DNA from: Hassallia byssoidea VB512170
GTDB taxonomy: Bacteria > Cyanobacteriota > Cyanobacteriia > Cyanobacteriales > Nostocaceae
Assembly (NCBI RefSeq): GCF_000817785.2
Contig: NZ_JTCM02000048.1
Location: forward strand, 1-45,254
DNA: 45,254 bases
Direction of reading: 5' to 3'
Numbering within the stretch: position 1 is the stretch's first letter; every line of letters starts with the position of its first letter. The position numbers and the translations under genes are program-made. This document shows, one piece after another, positions 18,447 through 27,177 of this stretch. The notes under the pieces are model-generated. The model saw only the letters and a program-made list of their open reading frames with translations. It was not told the DNA's origin and searched no databases.

Positions 18447-18794
18447 ATGAATACTCAACCTATTACTCAAATTAGTGTAGAGGAACTGGCAGAACGTCTA
18501 ACTTCAGGCGATCCAGATATTCAGCTAGTGGATGTGCGCGAACCACAAGAAGTAGCGATCGCTAGCATTGAGGGTTTTGTCAATCTACCCCTGAGTCAAT
18601 TTGCCGAATGGGGCGATCAAATTCCCACCCGCTTCGATCCTCACGCGGAAACCCTTGTATTATGTCACCACGGTATTCGCTCGGCTCAGATGTGTCAGTG
18701 GTTAGTTGCTCAAGGTTTTACAAATGTTAAAAATATTGCAGGTGGTATTGATGCCTATTCCAGCTTAGTTAACCCTTCGATTCCTCATTATTAG
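18447..18794 (+). CDS. single-domain rhodanese-like sulfurtransferase
   Basis: 115-aa protein that is one rhodanese domain: VDVREPQE (residues 28-35) at the substrate side and catalytic Cys73 in the loop LCHHGIRSA. The six-residue active loop is the small-substrate type, as in GlpE, so thiosulfate or persulfide transfer is likely. No signal peptide, so cytosolic. Start is ATG at 18447. It is preceded by a long repeat mosaic and followed by a 14-bp inverted repeat, so it is probably monocistronic. Confidence 0.93.
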   Translation: MNTQPITQISVEELAERLTSGDPDIQLVDVREPQEVAIASIEGFVNLPLSQFAEWGDQIPTRFDPHAETLVLCHHGIRSAQMCQWLVAQGFTNVKNIAGGIDAYSSLVNPSIPHY

Positions 18795-19245
18795 GATTAG
18801 AACGTGTTTTCGCTTTTGCCCGACACCAAGCCAAGAGTGCCGCGAAAGCGAAAACACGCCCTAGTAATTCGGTATAACCTTGTTTTACCTAAATTCTTGT
18901 TTATATGCCGGGACTTACTTTTCCGGTTGACATTTGCTATTCTTAATACATACTAAATAACTTTATGGTTTTGTAAAAAAAGCTTAACAATACTTGCAAA
19001 AACTAATTTTTTCCGGAATTTATCAAAAATTAATTGCGTATGTTTTTCGATTAGTAAAAAAATACGACAAAAATCAATAAAAGTTTGTGTAAATATACGG
19101 TTATAGCCCAAACCGAATCAGAACAGGCAAATTTGGGAGTTTAGTTTTACTAATTAAAATAGAAGTAAATAATTTGCTATTTTAATTTAAAAATTATTAA
19201 TTTTTTCAAAATCTAATTAAAATTCGGCTTCGTAAAACATTCCCT
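18795..19245. other. non-coding stretch before hrcA
   Basis: An inverted repeat lies at 18803-18858. The rest (18860-19245) is very AT-rich with no gene. I looked for a CIRCE element (TTAGCACTC-N9-GAGTGCTAA) and did not find one, so autoregulation of hrcA through CIRCE is not supported. Confidence 0.6.
18803..18858. repeat. 14-bp inverted repeat after the rhodanese gene
   Basis: CGTGTTTTCGCTTT (18803-18816) and AAAGCGAAAACACG (18845-18858) are perfect complements separated by 28 bp. It starts 9 bp after the stop codon. No T-run follows, so it is not a standard terminator; it may stabilise the mRNA 3' end or be a dispersed element. Confidence 0.6.
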
Positions 19246-20322
19246 ATGCAAGTCAAGCTGACCAATCGACAACAGCATATACTTTGGGCAACGGTACGCC
19301 ATTATATCGCTACCGCAGAGCCTGTGGGTTCTAAAGCTTTGGTTGAAGAATACGACCTTGGTGTTAGTTCAGCCACAATTCGCAACGTCATGGGCTTTTT
19401 AGAAAAAGGTGGGTTGCTTTATCAACCTCACACCTCTGCCGGACGCATTCCTTCAGACTCAGGCTATCGTACTTATGTAGACCAGCTAATTACACCTTCA
19501 GAAAATTTATCACGAGAGGTAGAAGCGGTACTGCAAAAGCGCCTGAAGTGGGAAGATTGGAGTTTAGAGGCTCTACTGCACGGTGCGGCACAAATACTGG
19601 CAACTTTAAGTGGCTGTATTAGTTTGATTACCATGCCGCAAACTGAAAGAGCGACATTGCGACATTTACAAATGGTGCAAATCGAAGCGGGACGGGTAAT
19701 GCTGATTGTAGTGACGGATGCTTATGAGACGCATTCGACATTAATGGATTTACCGACAGCATCACCAGATACACAACTTGAACCAGAAGTCATCGATCGC
19801 GAGTTGCAGATTGTTTCTAACTTTTTAAATAGCCAGTTGCGGGGACGGAGTTTGTTAGAATTAGCGACTCTCGACTGGACGCAATTAGATCGAGAGTTCC
19901 AACGCTACGGAGATTTTTTGAAACACTCAGTAGCAGAATTAACCCGTCGCACTGTTACACCATCTACAACCCAAATTATGATTCGCGGTGTAGCAGAAGT
20001 TTTGCGTCAGCCAGAATTTTCTCAACTACAGCAAGTGCAAACGATTATCCAACTGCTGGAGGAAGAACAAGACCAACTGTGGCGGTTAATATTTGAGGAG
20101 CCTCCATCAGATGAGGTGGGTAAACCACGGGTAATGATTCGGATTGGATCGGAAAACCCGCTAGAACCGATACGCACCTGCACCTTAATTTCTGCCACTT
20201 ATCGCCGAGGTTCAATACCGGTAGGAAGCGTGGGAGTTTTAGGACCAACGCGGCTAGATTATGAAAGTGCGATCGCTGTCGTATCTGCTGCTGCTGATTA
20301 CCTCTCAGAAGCCTTCAGTTAA
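19246..20322 (+). CDS. hrcA: heat-inducible transcription repressor HrcA
   Basis: HrcA, 358 aa. It represses chaperonin genes (groESL, groEL2) in cyanobacteria by binding CIRCE operators, and depends on GroEL for folding. The N-terminal winged helix includes [30 protein letters not shown] (about residues 42-71), the family signature. The C-terminal GAF-like dimerisation domain ends with [20 protein letters not shown]. Start is ATG at 19246. The next gene begins 12 bp after its stop, so hrcA may be co-transcribed with the two membrane proteins. Confidence 0.95.
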   Translation: MQVKLTNRQQHILWATVRHYIATAEPVGSKALVEEYDLGVSSATIRNVMGFLEKGGLLYQPHTSAGRIPSDSGYRTYVDQLITPSENLSREVEAVLQKRLKWEDWSLEALLHGAAQILATLSGCISLITMPQTERATLRHLQMVQIEAGRVMLIVVTDAYETHSTLMDLPTASPDTQLEPEVIDRELQIVSNFLNSQLRGRSLLELATLDWTQLDREFQRYGDFLKHSVAELTRRTVTPSTTQIMIRGVAEVLRQPEFSQLQQVQTIIQLLEEEQDQLWRLIFEEPPSDEVGKPRVMIRIGSENPLEPIRTCTLISATYRRGSIPVGSVGVLGPTRLDYESAIAVVSAAADYLSEAFS

Positions 20323-20334
20323 CTAATTTCAAAC

Positions 20335-21012
20335 ATGTTCAGAAAAATCGCTTTTGGGCTGCTGTGGCTGGGATTTATTACCTATGCTTTTGTCTTTGCC
20401 CCTCCCGATCAACCGGATACATTGGAGTTAATTAAAAATCTTTCTACCGGACAGTGGCAAGGCATTAACCCCTTAGTAGTAGCACTATTCAACATTATGG
20501 GCGTTTTCCCCATAATCTACAGTGCAGTATTATTTATTGATGGCAGAGGACAAAAAATACCCGCTTGGTTATTTGCTATTCCCTCGTTCGCAGTTGGCGC
20601 ATTTGCGATTTTACCTTACTTAGCTTTACGCGAATCAAATAAACAGTTTCCTGGCAAAAAAGACTTTTTCCTCAAACTGTTAGATTCGCGTTTTACTGGT
20701 ATTGCGCTAACTTTAGGCACAATTATTTTAGTTGCTTATGGCTTACTAGCCGGAGACTGGGGAAATTTTGTCCACCAGTGGCAAACTAGCCGTTTCATTC
20801 ATGTGATGAGTTTAGATTTCTGCGTGCTTTGCCTAATATTTCCTACATTGGTAGGAGATGACATGGCACGTCGTCAGGTGAAAAATCCTCAGTTACTTTG
20901 GTTAATTAGCTTCATACCGCTGTTTGGTTCCTTAATATATTTGTCTGTGCGTCCACCTTTATTAGAAAATAGTGCAGAAGCAGTATCTATTAAACAACCG
21001 ATAGCGAATTAA
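20335..21012 (+). CDS. conserved cyanobacterial membrane protein, paralogue 1
   Basis: 225 aa with about six hydrophobic segments, so an integral membrane protein of unknown function. Readable landmarks are KIAFGLLWLGFITYAF at the N-terminus, LFNIMGVFPIIYSAVLFIDG, PYLALRESN, KLLDSRFTGIALTLG, and FPTLVGDDMARR near the C-terminus. It shares all these with the next gene, so the pair is a tandem duplication. Start is ATG at 20335, 12 bp after hrcA. Whether it has any heat-shock role is unknown; the hrcA link rests on position only. Confidence 0.85.
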   Translation: MFRKIAFGLLWLGFITYAFVFAPPDQPDTLELIKNLSTGQWQGINPLVVALFNIMGVFPIIYSAVLFIDGRGQKIPAWLFAIPSFAVGAFAILPYLALRESNKQFPGKKDFFLKLLDSRFTGIALTLGTIILVAYGLLAGDWGNFVHQWQTSRFIHVMSLDFCVLCLIFPTLVGDDMARRQVKNPQLLWLISFIPLFGSLIYLSVRPPLLENSAEAVSIKQPIAN

Positions 21013-21025
21013 TAAATTATTTTAA

Positions 21026-21055
21026 TCGTAGTAAGCACTAAAGTGCTTACTACGA
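21026..21055. repeat. dispersed CGTAGTAAGCAC hairpin, copy 1
   Basis: TCGTAGTAAGCAC (21026-21038), loop TAAA, GTGCTTACTACGA (21043-21055): a perfect 13-bp hairpin lying exactly between the two paralogues and touching the second start codon. It may terminate or attenuate read-through. Confidence 0.85.
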
Positions 21056-21709
21056 ATGAATATGAATAGAAAAATTGCTTTTTGGTTACTTTGGGGGGGA
21101 TTTATAGCTTATATCTTACTGCTATCTCCGCCGCTGCATTTAGAGCAAACCTTAACTCTGCTGAAAAATATATTCACTCTGAATTTTGCGGAAATAAATC
21201 CAATTATTCTCTCTTTATTTGCCTTGATTGGTATCTGGCTATTAATTTACAGCGGGTTGTTGTTTATTGATGGTAGGATGCAATCGATTCCTTTTTATCC
21301 TTTTGCTTTGGCATCAGTTGCCTCAGGTGTAATCGGACTAATTCCTTATTTAGCTTTGCGTAACCCGAATCAAGAGTTTTCTGGGCAGAAAGATGCGTTT
21401 TTGAATCTGTTAGATTCTCGCTTTTTTGGTGTTGTTTTGAGTTTAAGTACAATTGCTATCTTTGCCTATGGTTTTGGCTTTGGTGATTGGGACGATTTTG
21501 TGCAGCAGTTTTTAAGCGATCGCTTTATTCATGGTATGAGTTTGGCATTCTGCCTTTTTTGTCTTTTATTCCCAACTATCCTCGGTGATGATATGGCACG
21601 TCGAAGTTGGAATAATCCCCAAATTTTTTGGACAGTGACGCTTTTACCGCTAATCGGTCCGTTAATTTATCTTTGCTTGCGTCCGTCTTTAGCAGAAACT
21701 ACAAGTTGA
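21056..21709 (+). CDS. conserved cyanobacterial membrane protein, paralogue 2
   Basis: 217 aa, same architecture as the preceding protein: KIAFWLLWGGFIAYILL, GIWLLIYSGLLFIDGRMQ, PYLALRNPN, NLLDSRFFGVVLSLS and FPTILGDDMARR. Function unknown. ATG at 21056 directly abuts the hairpin at 21026-21055. A second ATG at 21062 (MNRKIAF) lines up better with the paralogue and may be the true start. No ribosome-binding site is visible before either ATG, since the hairpin occupies that position; translation may rely on read-through from upstream or be leaderless. Confidence 0.83.
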   Translation: MNMNRKIAFWLLWGGFIAYILLLSPPLHLEQTLTLLKNIFTLNFAEINPIILSLFALIGIWLLIYSGLLFIDGRMQSIPFYPFALASVASGVIGLIPYLALRNPNQEFSGQKDAFLNLLDSRFFGVVLSLSTIAIFAYGFGFGDWDDFVQQFLSDRFIHGMSLAFCLFCLLFPTILGDDMARRSWNNPQIFWTVTLLPLIGPLIYLCLRPSLAETTS

Positions 21710-21838
21710 AGAATGGGGAATGGGGAATGGGTAATTGGTAATGGGTAATTGAATTAGGAGTTAAGAATTTATAAATCTTTAACTCCGCTTTTCCCGTACA
21801 GACACTCCACACTCCCACGTCTCTACCTGACTAAAGCA

Positions 21839-21961
21839 ATGATTTTGAACGTGCTAGGCTTTGTGAGTGCTTTAGTATACCTACTTGACGCTGGGTATTT
21901 CAGTCTTTTATGTCGATTCACTTGGTTACAACCGCTTAAGTTAAGCAAATTGCCAATTTAA
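21839..21961 (+). CDS. possible 40-aa hydrophobic microprotein
   Basis: ATG at 21839 opens 40 codons to a TAA at 21959-21961: MILNVLGFVSALVYLLDAGY, then a short loop and a basic tail. The first 25 residues would form a single membrane helix. No ribosome-binding site is clear and no family is recognised; it could equally be chance or a gene fragment. Confidence 0.25.
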   Translation: MILNVLGFVSALVYLLDAGYFSLLCRFTWLQPLKLSKLPI

Positions 21962-22226
21962 CCGAGGAAACACGCTGGATTCTCAACTTTTTTGATGCCC
22001 CTTGTCAAAAATATTATCTTCTTTATTAATACAAGCTGCGTAATGTGAAGAAATATTAACTTTTGCAAAAATATCCGCTTTTATATTTGAGCAAATTCAC
22101 CCAAATCCACGTCTAACCTGTCTTCTACACTTTCAGTTGTGTTACAAAAAATGTTAAAAAATATATCCTTAAAAAGTATAGCTCTTTACTTAAACAAAAA
22201 GCTGTATTAATCTTTAGCACGAGCCA

Positions 22227-22261
22227 CCAGGAGCAAAGTATACGTAGATACGTGTTCCTGG
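22227..22261. other. hairpin in decayed intergenic stretch
   Basis: CCAGGAGCA (22227-22235) pairs with TGTTCCTGG (22253-22261) through nine pairs including one G-U, and an inner GTAT/ATAC stem. A T-rich stretch follows on the plus strand. It could be an old terminator; nothing upstream clearly needs it. Confidence 0.35.
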
Positions 22262-22528
22262 GTTATTTTGTTCCCTAAAAAGCAATAATTTGCAAGAGTC
22301 TAGGGGAAAAAAATAAGGTGATTAAAAAATCTAATAGGACAATTCTCATGACGATACGGTGAAGGTGTCTGCACTCTGCGCGATCGCACTTAAATGTGTT
22401 CGTGCCAAGTGTAATTTTTCGATGACTAACTTAGCCAAATTTTTCACTAATGATATTGACAAAATCTCATTTCATATCGAATGAAACAAATCTGGAGATG
22501 TGGCGGGGGTGGCAAGGATGCTCGTTGA

Positions 22529-22914
<386 letters not shown>

Positions 22915-22919
22915 GGGAA

Positions 22920-23020
22920 GGGTGAAGAATGGGTAATGGGGAATGGGTAATGGGTAATTGGATTAGGAGTTAAATATTTACAATTCCTAACTCCTCACTC
23001 CTCACTCCTCACTCCTCACT
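22920..23020. repeat. GGGTAAT/CTCCTCA short repeats
   Basis: GGGTAATGGGGAAT units (22925-22965) followed by four CACTCCT heptamers (22990-23020). It runs straight into the dispersed hairpin at 23027. Confidence 0.75.
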
Positions 23021-23026
23021 TTTACC

Positions 23027-23055
23027 GTACAGACGTTCCACTGGAACGTCTCTAC
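23027..23055. repeat. dispersed AGAGACGTT hairpin, copy 3, overlaps crtW stop
   Basis: GTACAGACGTTCCA (23027-23040) pairs with GGAACGTCTCTAC (23043-23055), one mismatch. The TAG stop codon of crtW (23052-23054) lies inside the right arm. Confidence 0.8.
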
Positions 23056-23843
23056 CTAATTCCTAACTTTTTTTGATAAATTTCTGGTAACTGCCACCAA
23101 GATACATGAGGATATTCATGATGTTCTTCATGGTAGCCGAAATGATAGCAGGTGATAAATGACCACCAAATTGGACGGGAGATTGTTTGAGCGCGATGAG
23201 GTTCACTATAACCTGATTCTGGCTCACTATGAGGTAAGAAAGTGCCAAAATAAAATAACTGTAATGAACTTACCAACGAGGGTATGACCCAAAAGTAAGT
23301 TAAATTATCTTTGGGTATATGAAAGACGTAATGGACAATATTATAGATACTTGTCAGAGCAATAATTTGAGTCCAACTCCAGTAACCCTTCATAAAATGA
23401 AAGTACCAGGCAATGAAGTTTTTCTGTTTACCGTTATGAAAATCGGGGTCTATTTCACTAGCAGGATTGTGGTGGTGTAACCAATGTTTTTTCAATAATT
23501 TTTGATATGGTAAAAAACCATAAAGAGAAAGGCATAATGAACCGATAAAATGGTTAACTTTAGTATTTTGAGGAAACACTACCCCATGCATGGCATCATG
23601 AGCAGTAATAAATAAACCAGTATAAATAAATGTTTGCCAAAGTATGATAGGCAATAACATTAAAAAGTTAAACTGGGTAATGTCAAGTGAAAGTAAGATA
23701 ACAAGACTAATTGCCCATAATCCAATAATGGCAACAGCAATGAAGACAGCTGTATTTGATTCCCTGGTCAATTTTATCGGATGACTGGGCGGTTGTTCTA
23801 ATGAAATCACGCTTTTTCTCCACGTAGCAGGTGAAAATTTCAC
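23052..23843 (-). CDS. crtW: beta-carotene ketolase, CrtW type
   Basis: 263-aa membrane di-iron oxygenase of the fatty acid desaturase fold. Histidine clusters fit CrtW: HDAMH (82-86), HWLHHH (120-125) and HEEHHEYPH (238-246), with the adjacent VSWWQLPEIY and FGTFLPHSEP segments. It would add 4-keto groups to beta-carotene, giving echinenone or canthaxanthin, which also serve orange carotenoid proteins and photoprotection. Four hydrophobic segments are visible. Start is ATG at 23841-23843. The last residues (KKLGIR) and stop codon run into a dispersed hairpin, so the original C-terminus may have been altered slightly. An hli gene lies just upstream on the same strand. Confidence 0.9.
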   Translation of the reverse strand: MKFSPATWRKSVISLEQPPSHPIKLTRESNTAVFIAVAIIGLWAISLVILLSLDITQFNFLMLLPIILWQTFIYTGLFITAHDAMHGVVFPQNTKVNHFIGSLCLSLYGFLPYQKLLKKHWLHHHNPASEIDPDFHNGKQKNFIAWYFHFMKGYWSWTQIIALTSIYNIVHYVFHIPKDNLTYFWVIPSLVSSLQLFYFGTFLPHSEPESGYSEPHRAQTISRPIWWSFITCYHFGYHEEHHEYPHVSWWQLPEIYQKKLGIR

Positions 23844-24023
23844 AAAGTATAGTCATGGCAAATTACACTAACCACTAGGTTGGAAAATCCGAGAAGTCAG
23901 TGTTATGCGTTGAACATTGCCAAATAAATAAATATTTAGAAATGTTAAGTTATACTAACTATTATTACACAGCCAGCCATACTAAATATACTTTTCGATA
24001 TGGAAGTAGACTCATATAAGTGA

Positions 24024-24063
24024 GGACACTGGGGAAGACTGTTTGCATTTCCTCTCAGTGTCC
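24024..24063 (-). terminator. stem-loop downstream of hli
   Basis: GGACACTG (24024-24031) pairs with CAGTGTCC (24056-24063), with further partial pairing inside. It begins 55 bp after the hli stop. No T-run follows on the minus strand, so it may be an mRNA-stabilising loop or a weak terminator before crtW. Confidence 0.4.
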
Positions 24064-24117
24064 GAGGTTGTGTAGTCAGCTTGTCAACTATAATTGACAG
24101 AAACACTTAGAACATCC

Positions 24118-24378
24118 TTAGCGGGCATAAGAAACGAGGTGTAATACGTCGCGGACCACGCTGTAGCCGTTCAAGTCCCAAAGAAGGTAGGCAAGAAAGC
24201 CGATCATTGCAAAGCGTCCGTTCCATAGTTCAGCTTGGGGAGTAAAGCCAAACTCGAAGGCATTGCGATCGCTTCCATTGTAAGAGGTTTCGGTCGCATC
24301 AGTCGGGAATGGTCCTTTAGCTTGACGATTGCTCACACCGGCAGGAGTTTTAGCTGCATTAATAGGTGAAGGTTCCAT
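24118..24378 (-). CDS. hli: high-light-inducible protein (Hlip/SCP)
   Basis: 86 aa, one transmembrane helix near the C-terminus carrying the chlorophyll-binding signature AELWNGRFAMIGFLAYLLWD (Glu, Asn, Arg as pigment ligands). The N-terminal 45 residues are polar and Pro-rich, longer than the smallest Hlips. Such proteins bind chlorophyll and carotenoid, act with photosystem II assembly, and dissipate excess light. Start is ATG at 24376-24378. Its position beside crtW suggests a shared photoprotective context, though a 274-bp gap with a stem-loop separates them. Confidence 0.93.
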   Translation of the reverse strand: MEPSPINAAKTPAGVSNRQAKGPFPTDATETSYNGSDRNAFEFGFTPQAELWNGRFAMIGFLAYLLWDLNGYSVVRDVLHLVSYAR

Positions 24379-24718
24379 TGTTAAATTTCCTAAATAATGT
24401 ATTTACAATTTCATCTTATTCAGGTAAATAGATAACGCTATCTATCTGTGGTTCCAAAGTCTCAGCAAGTCTAAAGGATGAGATTTTGGGCATTGTGGGC
24501 AAAATTTGTATCACAAAAGGTTAATTAACATTGGATTAACCTATCAAATAGAAGATTTTTATTTAAAGAATTGTAGTAATTGCGTATACAAAGAAAATCT
24601 ATAACATCAAAGCAGCAATGTCAGTGCAAAATGTCATTAAATATCTAACGCAAGTCAGAAGGATTCTAGAAAATTATTGCCCAAACTATAAACAGTAAAT
24701 AGCGTTTTTATTTAAAAC
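24379..24718. other. divergent promoter region hli / SDR
   Basis: 340 bp, AT-rich, no gene. It should contain the promoters of hli (minus) and the SDR gene (plus). I could not assign specific factor sites. Confidence 0.55.
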
Positions 24719-25537
24719 ATGGCTTCTACAGTATTTATAACAGGTGCTTCCCAAGGTATTGGTAAAGCAACTGCGCTGATGTTTGCCCGCAAAGGTTATA
24801 ATGTAGTACTTACAGCGCGTCACACTGACTCCTTAGAAAGCGCAGCACAGGAAATCCAAAGTGTTACTAATGCAGCACCACTAACGATTTCTTGCGATGT
24901 GACAGAACCATCACAAGTAAGCGCAGCAGTAGAAAAAGCGTTGGAGCATTATGGTAACATCGACATACTGGTAAACAATGCAGGTATTTATGCATCCGGA
25001 CCAGTTGAGCAGTTTTCTCTCAAAGATTGGTATCAAATTATAGATACTAATTTATGGGGATATATCCATACAATTAATACGCTTTTGCCTCATTTTTTGG
25101 AACGGAGAAGCGGAAGCATTATTAATCTAAGTTCGATTGGTGGTAAAGTACCTACTCCTTATTTAGTTCCCTATTGCACGAGTAAGTTTGCTGTCACAGG
25201 TTTGACAGAAGCATTACACGCAGAATTAAAGCCCAAAGGTATTCATGTTTGTGGAATTTACCCAAATCTAATTAAAAGTGATTTTTTAGATCGAGCAATT
25301 TTTCGCGGTCAGGATGAGGAAGACGCTAAAAACCGTCGCGAACAACTCAATACTGTGGTGAAAACTCCGGTGGTGGAAAAGCCTGAGGATGTGGCAAATG
25401 CTATCTGGGATGCAGTGAAAAATCAACGGTCTGAGGTAGTAGTTGGTTCGGCGAATTTTTCCCAAGCAATTTATCGGTTGTTTCCTGGTATGCTTCAGTG
25501 GGTTTCTCGACAAGCTTTGAAAAATAAGGATAAATAA
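24719..25537 (+). CDS. short-chain dehydrogenase/reductase
   Basis: Classical SDR, 272 aa. The Rossmann cofactor motif is TGASQGIG (residues 8-15), NNAG at 86-89, the catalytic serine region INLSSIGGK (135-143), then Tyr152 and Lys156 (YCTSK). Arg34 after the second strand (LTARH) suggests NADP(H) preference. The substrate cannot be told from sequence; the C-terminal half, with IYPNLIKSDFLDRAIF and VANAIWDAV, is like cyanobacterial SDRs annotated as oxidoreductases of unknown substrate. Start is ATG at 24719. It is convergent with the next gene, with a hairpin between. Confidence 0.9.
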   Translation: MASTVFITGASQGIGKATALMFARKGYNVVLTARHTDSLESAAQEIQSVTNAAPLTISCDVTEPSQVSAAVEKALEHYGNIDILVNNAGIYASGPVEQFSLKDWYQIIDTNLWGYIHTINTLLPHFLERRSGSIINLSSIGGKVPTPYLVPYCTSKFAVTGLTEALHAELKPKGIHVCGIYPNLIKSDFLDRAIFRGQDEEDAKNRREQLNTVVKTPVVEKPEDVANAIWDAVKNQRSEVVVGSANFSQAIYRLFPGMLQWVSRQALKNKDK

Positions 25538-25541
25538 ACTT

Positions 25542-25578
25542 AATTCGTAGTAAGCACGGAGAGTGCTTGCTACGAATT
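25542..25578. terminator. dispersed CGTAGTAAGCAC hairpin, copy 2, between convergent genes
   Basis: AATTCGTAGTAAGCAC (25542-25557) pairs with GTGCTTGCTACGAATT (25563-25578), one mismatch, 5-nt loop. It lies between convergent stops and is well placed as a bidirectional terminator. Same family as 21026 and 42742. Confidence 0.65.
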
Positions 25579-25585
25579 GTGTGTT

Positions 25586-26284
25586 TTAATTCCAGCGCAG
25601 GACTTTTTCTTTGATTACAGTTTGACCGTTGTCAGAAATTCTTAGCACTTTTCGCGTGAGAACATAACGGATATCACCGTTGACTGCAATATACTGACTG
25701 GCTTCGGGTACGCCTTTAGAATTATAGCTAGAGAGTGGAACTGCGATGCGACGATTGCCACTTCTAGTTATAGCAATATAGTTTGTGGGAAGATTGCTGC
25801 CGCAAATATAAACAATAAAGCTTTTGGTTTCGGCTTCACCAAAGATATTCTCACCTTCGGGACAAGCTTTAGCAAGAGGTTGACCGTCACCAGCGATCGC
25901 ATTATTTACTCTTTCTTTGAGAACAACACGCCTATTTTTGATTACTTGCAGTTCATAAGGGGTAACAGCGTATGCTATTTCTCCCTTGCTAGCAATATAA
26001 GTTTCTCCTGTTGTGCTAGTTACTGGTACGGTGATTTTACTATTATCTGTTTTGGAAATACGCACGTAATACCCCAGCGCGTTGTTATTATCTCCTCGGC
26101 AAATATAAACAGAATATTTCGCTGTATCAAAACTGCGCTTGGGTAGCAAGTTTGCCGATGGACAAATTTGTGGCTGTGGGTTAACAGCTTTTACTGACGG
26201 TGTAAGTAAAAATAACGTAGTTGCACTCAGCAAAGCTAACTTTAAAGTACCTTTGCATTTAAACCCTGTTTGTAAAAATTTCAT
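25586..26284 (-). CDS. secreted protein with two tandem repeats, function unknown
   Basis: 232 aa from the ATG at 26282-26284 (MKFLQTGFKCKGTLK); a TTG three codons upstream is less likely. A signal peptide covers the first 33 residues, with likely cleavage after SVKA. The mature part has two similar halves: CPSANLL...YSVYICRGD...KGEIAYAVTPYELQVI and CPEGENIF...FIVYICGSN...NGDIRYVLTRKVLRIS. Each half has two cysteines that could form a disulfide. This duplicated beta-rich module is known to me only from cyanobacterial hypothetical proteins. It is probably periplasmic or released. Confidence 0.75.
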   Translation of the reverse strand: MKFLQTGFKCKGTLKLALLSATTLFLLTPSVKAVNPQPQICPSANLLPKRSFDTAKYSVYICRGDNNNALGYYVRISKTDNSKITVPVTSTTGETYIASKGEIAYAVTPYELQVIKNRRVVLKERVNNAIAGDGQPLAKACPEGENIFGEAETKSFIVYICGSNLPTNYIAITRSGNRRIAVPLSSYNSKGVPEASQYIAVNGDIRYVLTRKVLRISDNGQTVIKEKVLRWN

Positions 26285-26383
26285 GTTTCTCAAGTTTGAA
26301 TCAGTAAAATCACCGTCGCCACAACCAGTTAAGGGTGTGAAATTTCAGTAATCTAACGGTAGAAAAAGTGTTTTTATTATCGT

Positions 26384-26419
26384 AAAAAAAGAGGCTCAGG
26401 ACAAGTAGATATCCTGAGC
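26384..26419 (-). terminator. Rho-independent terminator after the SRPBCC gene
   Basis: Read on the minus strand: GCTCAGGA, a 10-nt loop, TCCTGAGC, then CTCTTTTTTT. The 8-bp stem and T-run follow the stop of the 149-aa gene by 60 bp, and precede the next minus-strand gene, which therefore has its own promoter. Confidence 0.8.
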
Positions 26420-26478
26420 TATCATATATTCTTTAATAAAAGTGATTTTTCCGTGTTTTTACTGTTAAGTATATTTTC

Positions 26479-26928
26479 TTAACTTGACTCGCACTCGCGT
26501 TTAGTTACATAATGACGGTAGCGAAACATAGCTTCTAGTTGTGCTTGCACTAGCCAACCGCTGAAAAATTCTACAGAATCGCCACCTGGGATTGAAAAGG
26601 CGATCGCATCAGTTAATTTAGTTTTGCCATTTTCCGGTTCAAATTGATGTCGATGCACCCAAGATTCAAAGGGACCTGATATCTGTTCGTCGGTAAATAG
26701 ACGATATTCTTCGCATTCGGTGTGACGCGCTAACCAAGTTAAAGGTAATAATCCTAAGAAAAGGCGAAATTCGGTAATCGCACCAACGTCAAGTCCCCCC
26801 TCGCGACGCATGACTTGCACTGGTTGCCAAGGTGGGGTAAGCAGTTGTAAAATTTCTGGTCTTTCGTGAAATTTCCAAACAACTTCTACGGGTGCATTAA
26901 TTACTGAAGAATGTTTAAAGTGAAGCAT
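26479..26928 (-). CDS. SRPBCC-family (START-like) protein
   Basis: 149-aa helix-grip protein. The N-terminal strand and helix (VINAPVEVVWKFHERPEILQLLTPPW) are characteristic of the cyclase/dehydrase and CoxG-like branch of SRPBCC, which bind hydrophobic ligands in a central cavity. No catalytic residues can be assigned. The C-terminal helix (SGWLVQAQLEAMFRYRHYVTKRE) closes the cavity. Start is ATG at 26926-26928. It lies 19 bp after the CPXCG gene on the same strand and ends at a strong terminator, so it is probably the last gene of a transcript that may begin at the radical SAM gene. Confidence 0.85.
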   Translation of the reverse strand: MLHFKHSSVINAPVEVVWKFHERPEILQLLTPPWQPVQVMRREGGLDVGAITEFRLFLGLLPLTWLARHTECEEYRLFTDEQISGPFESWVHRHQFEPENGKTKLTDAIAFSIPGGDSVEFFSGWLVQAQLEAMFRYRHYVTKRECESS

Positions 26929-26947
26929 TGACAGAAAAACCTAAAAT

Positions 26948-27136
26948 TCAACCTTCGTATTCTGTATCAATTTCTATATCTAAAGTTTCTTCATCCACCC
27001 GCAGATATAGAATGTTTGGACGACAGCAAACTTGACAATCTTCTATATAAGATTGCTGTCCACCTGCGCTTAAGTCTACAAAGGTGACGTTTGGTTCGCC
27101 GCAATAAGCGCAGTAAAATTCGGATGTTGTTTGCAT
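26948..27136 (-). CDS. CPXCG-motif cysteine-rich protein
   Basis: 62 aa from the chosen ATG at 27134-27136 (MQTTSEFYCAYCGEPN). A longer reading from 27208 adds 24 residues, but that extension (SSSSAPLAVRSF) is the translation of a dispersed GAACCGCCAAGG/GCAGAGG repeat, so it is probably not conserved. Two cysteine pairs, CAYC and CQVC, form a zinc-ribbon-like site; the acidic tail ends DIEIDTEYEG. Function unknown; such small proteins are widespread in bacteria. It lies between the radical SAM gene and the SRPBCC gene in a tight same-strand series. Confidence 0.8.
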   Translation of the reverse strand: MQTTSEFYCAYCGEPNVTFVDLSAGGQQSYIEDCQVCCRPNILYLRVDEETLDIEIDTEYEG

Positions 27137-27155
27137 GGAAAGATTATTGAATGAA

Positions 27156-27177
27156 CGAACCGCCAAGGGCGCAGAGG
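27156..27177. repeat. GAACCGCCAAGG/GCAGAGG dispersed repeat
   Basis: GAACCGCCAAGGGCGCAGAG lies within the possible N-terminal extension of the CPXCG gene. Related CGCAGAG-type copies occur at 35488-35520 (plus) and 44083-44125 (minus). Confidence 0.6.

Noticed and set aside
18225-18470. Minus-strand ORFs across the repeat mosaic before the rhodanese gene
   Set aside because: They are translations of TTGTCTCC and GGGCATT short repeats with no conserved features.
19080-19245. CIRCE operator before hrcA
   Set aside because: No TTAGCACTC/GAGTGCTAA pair found on either strand in the upstream gap.
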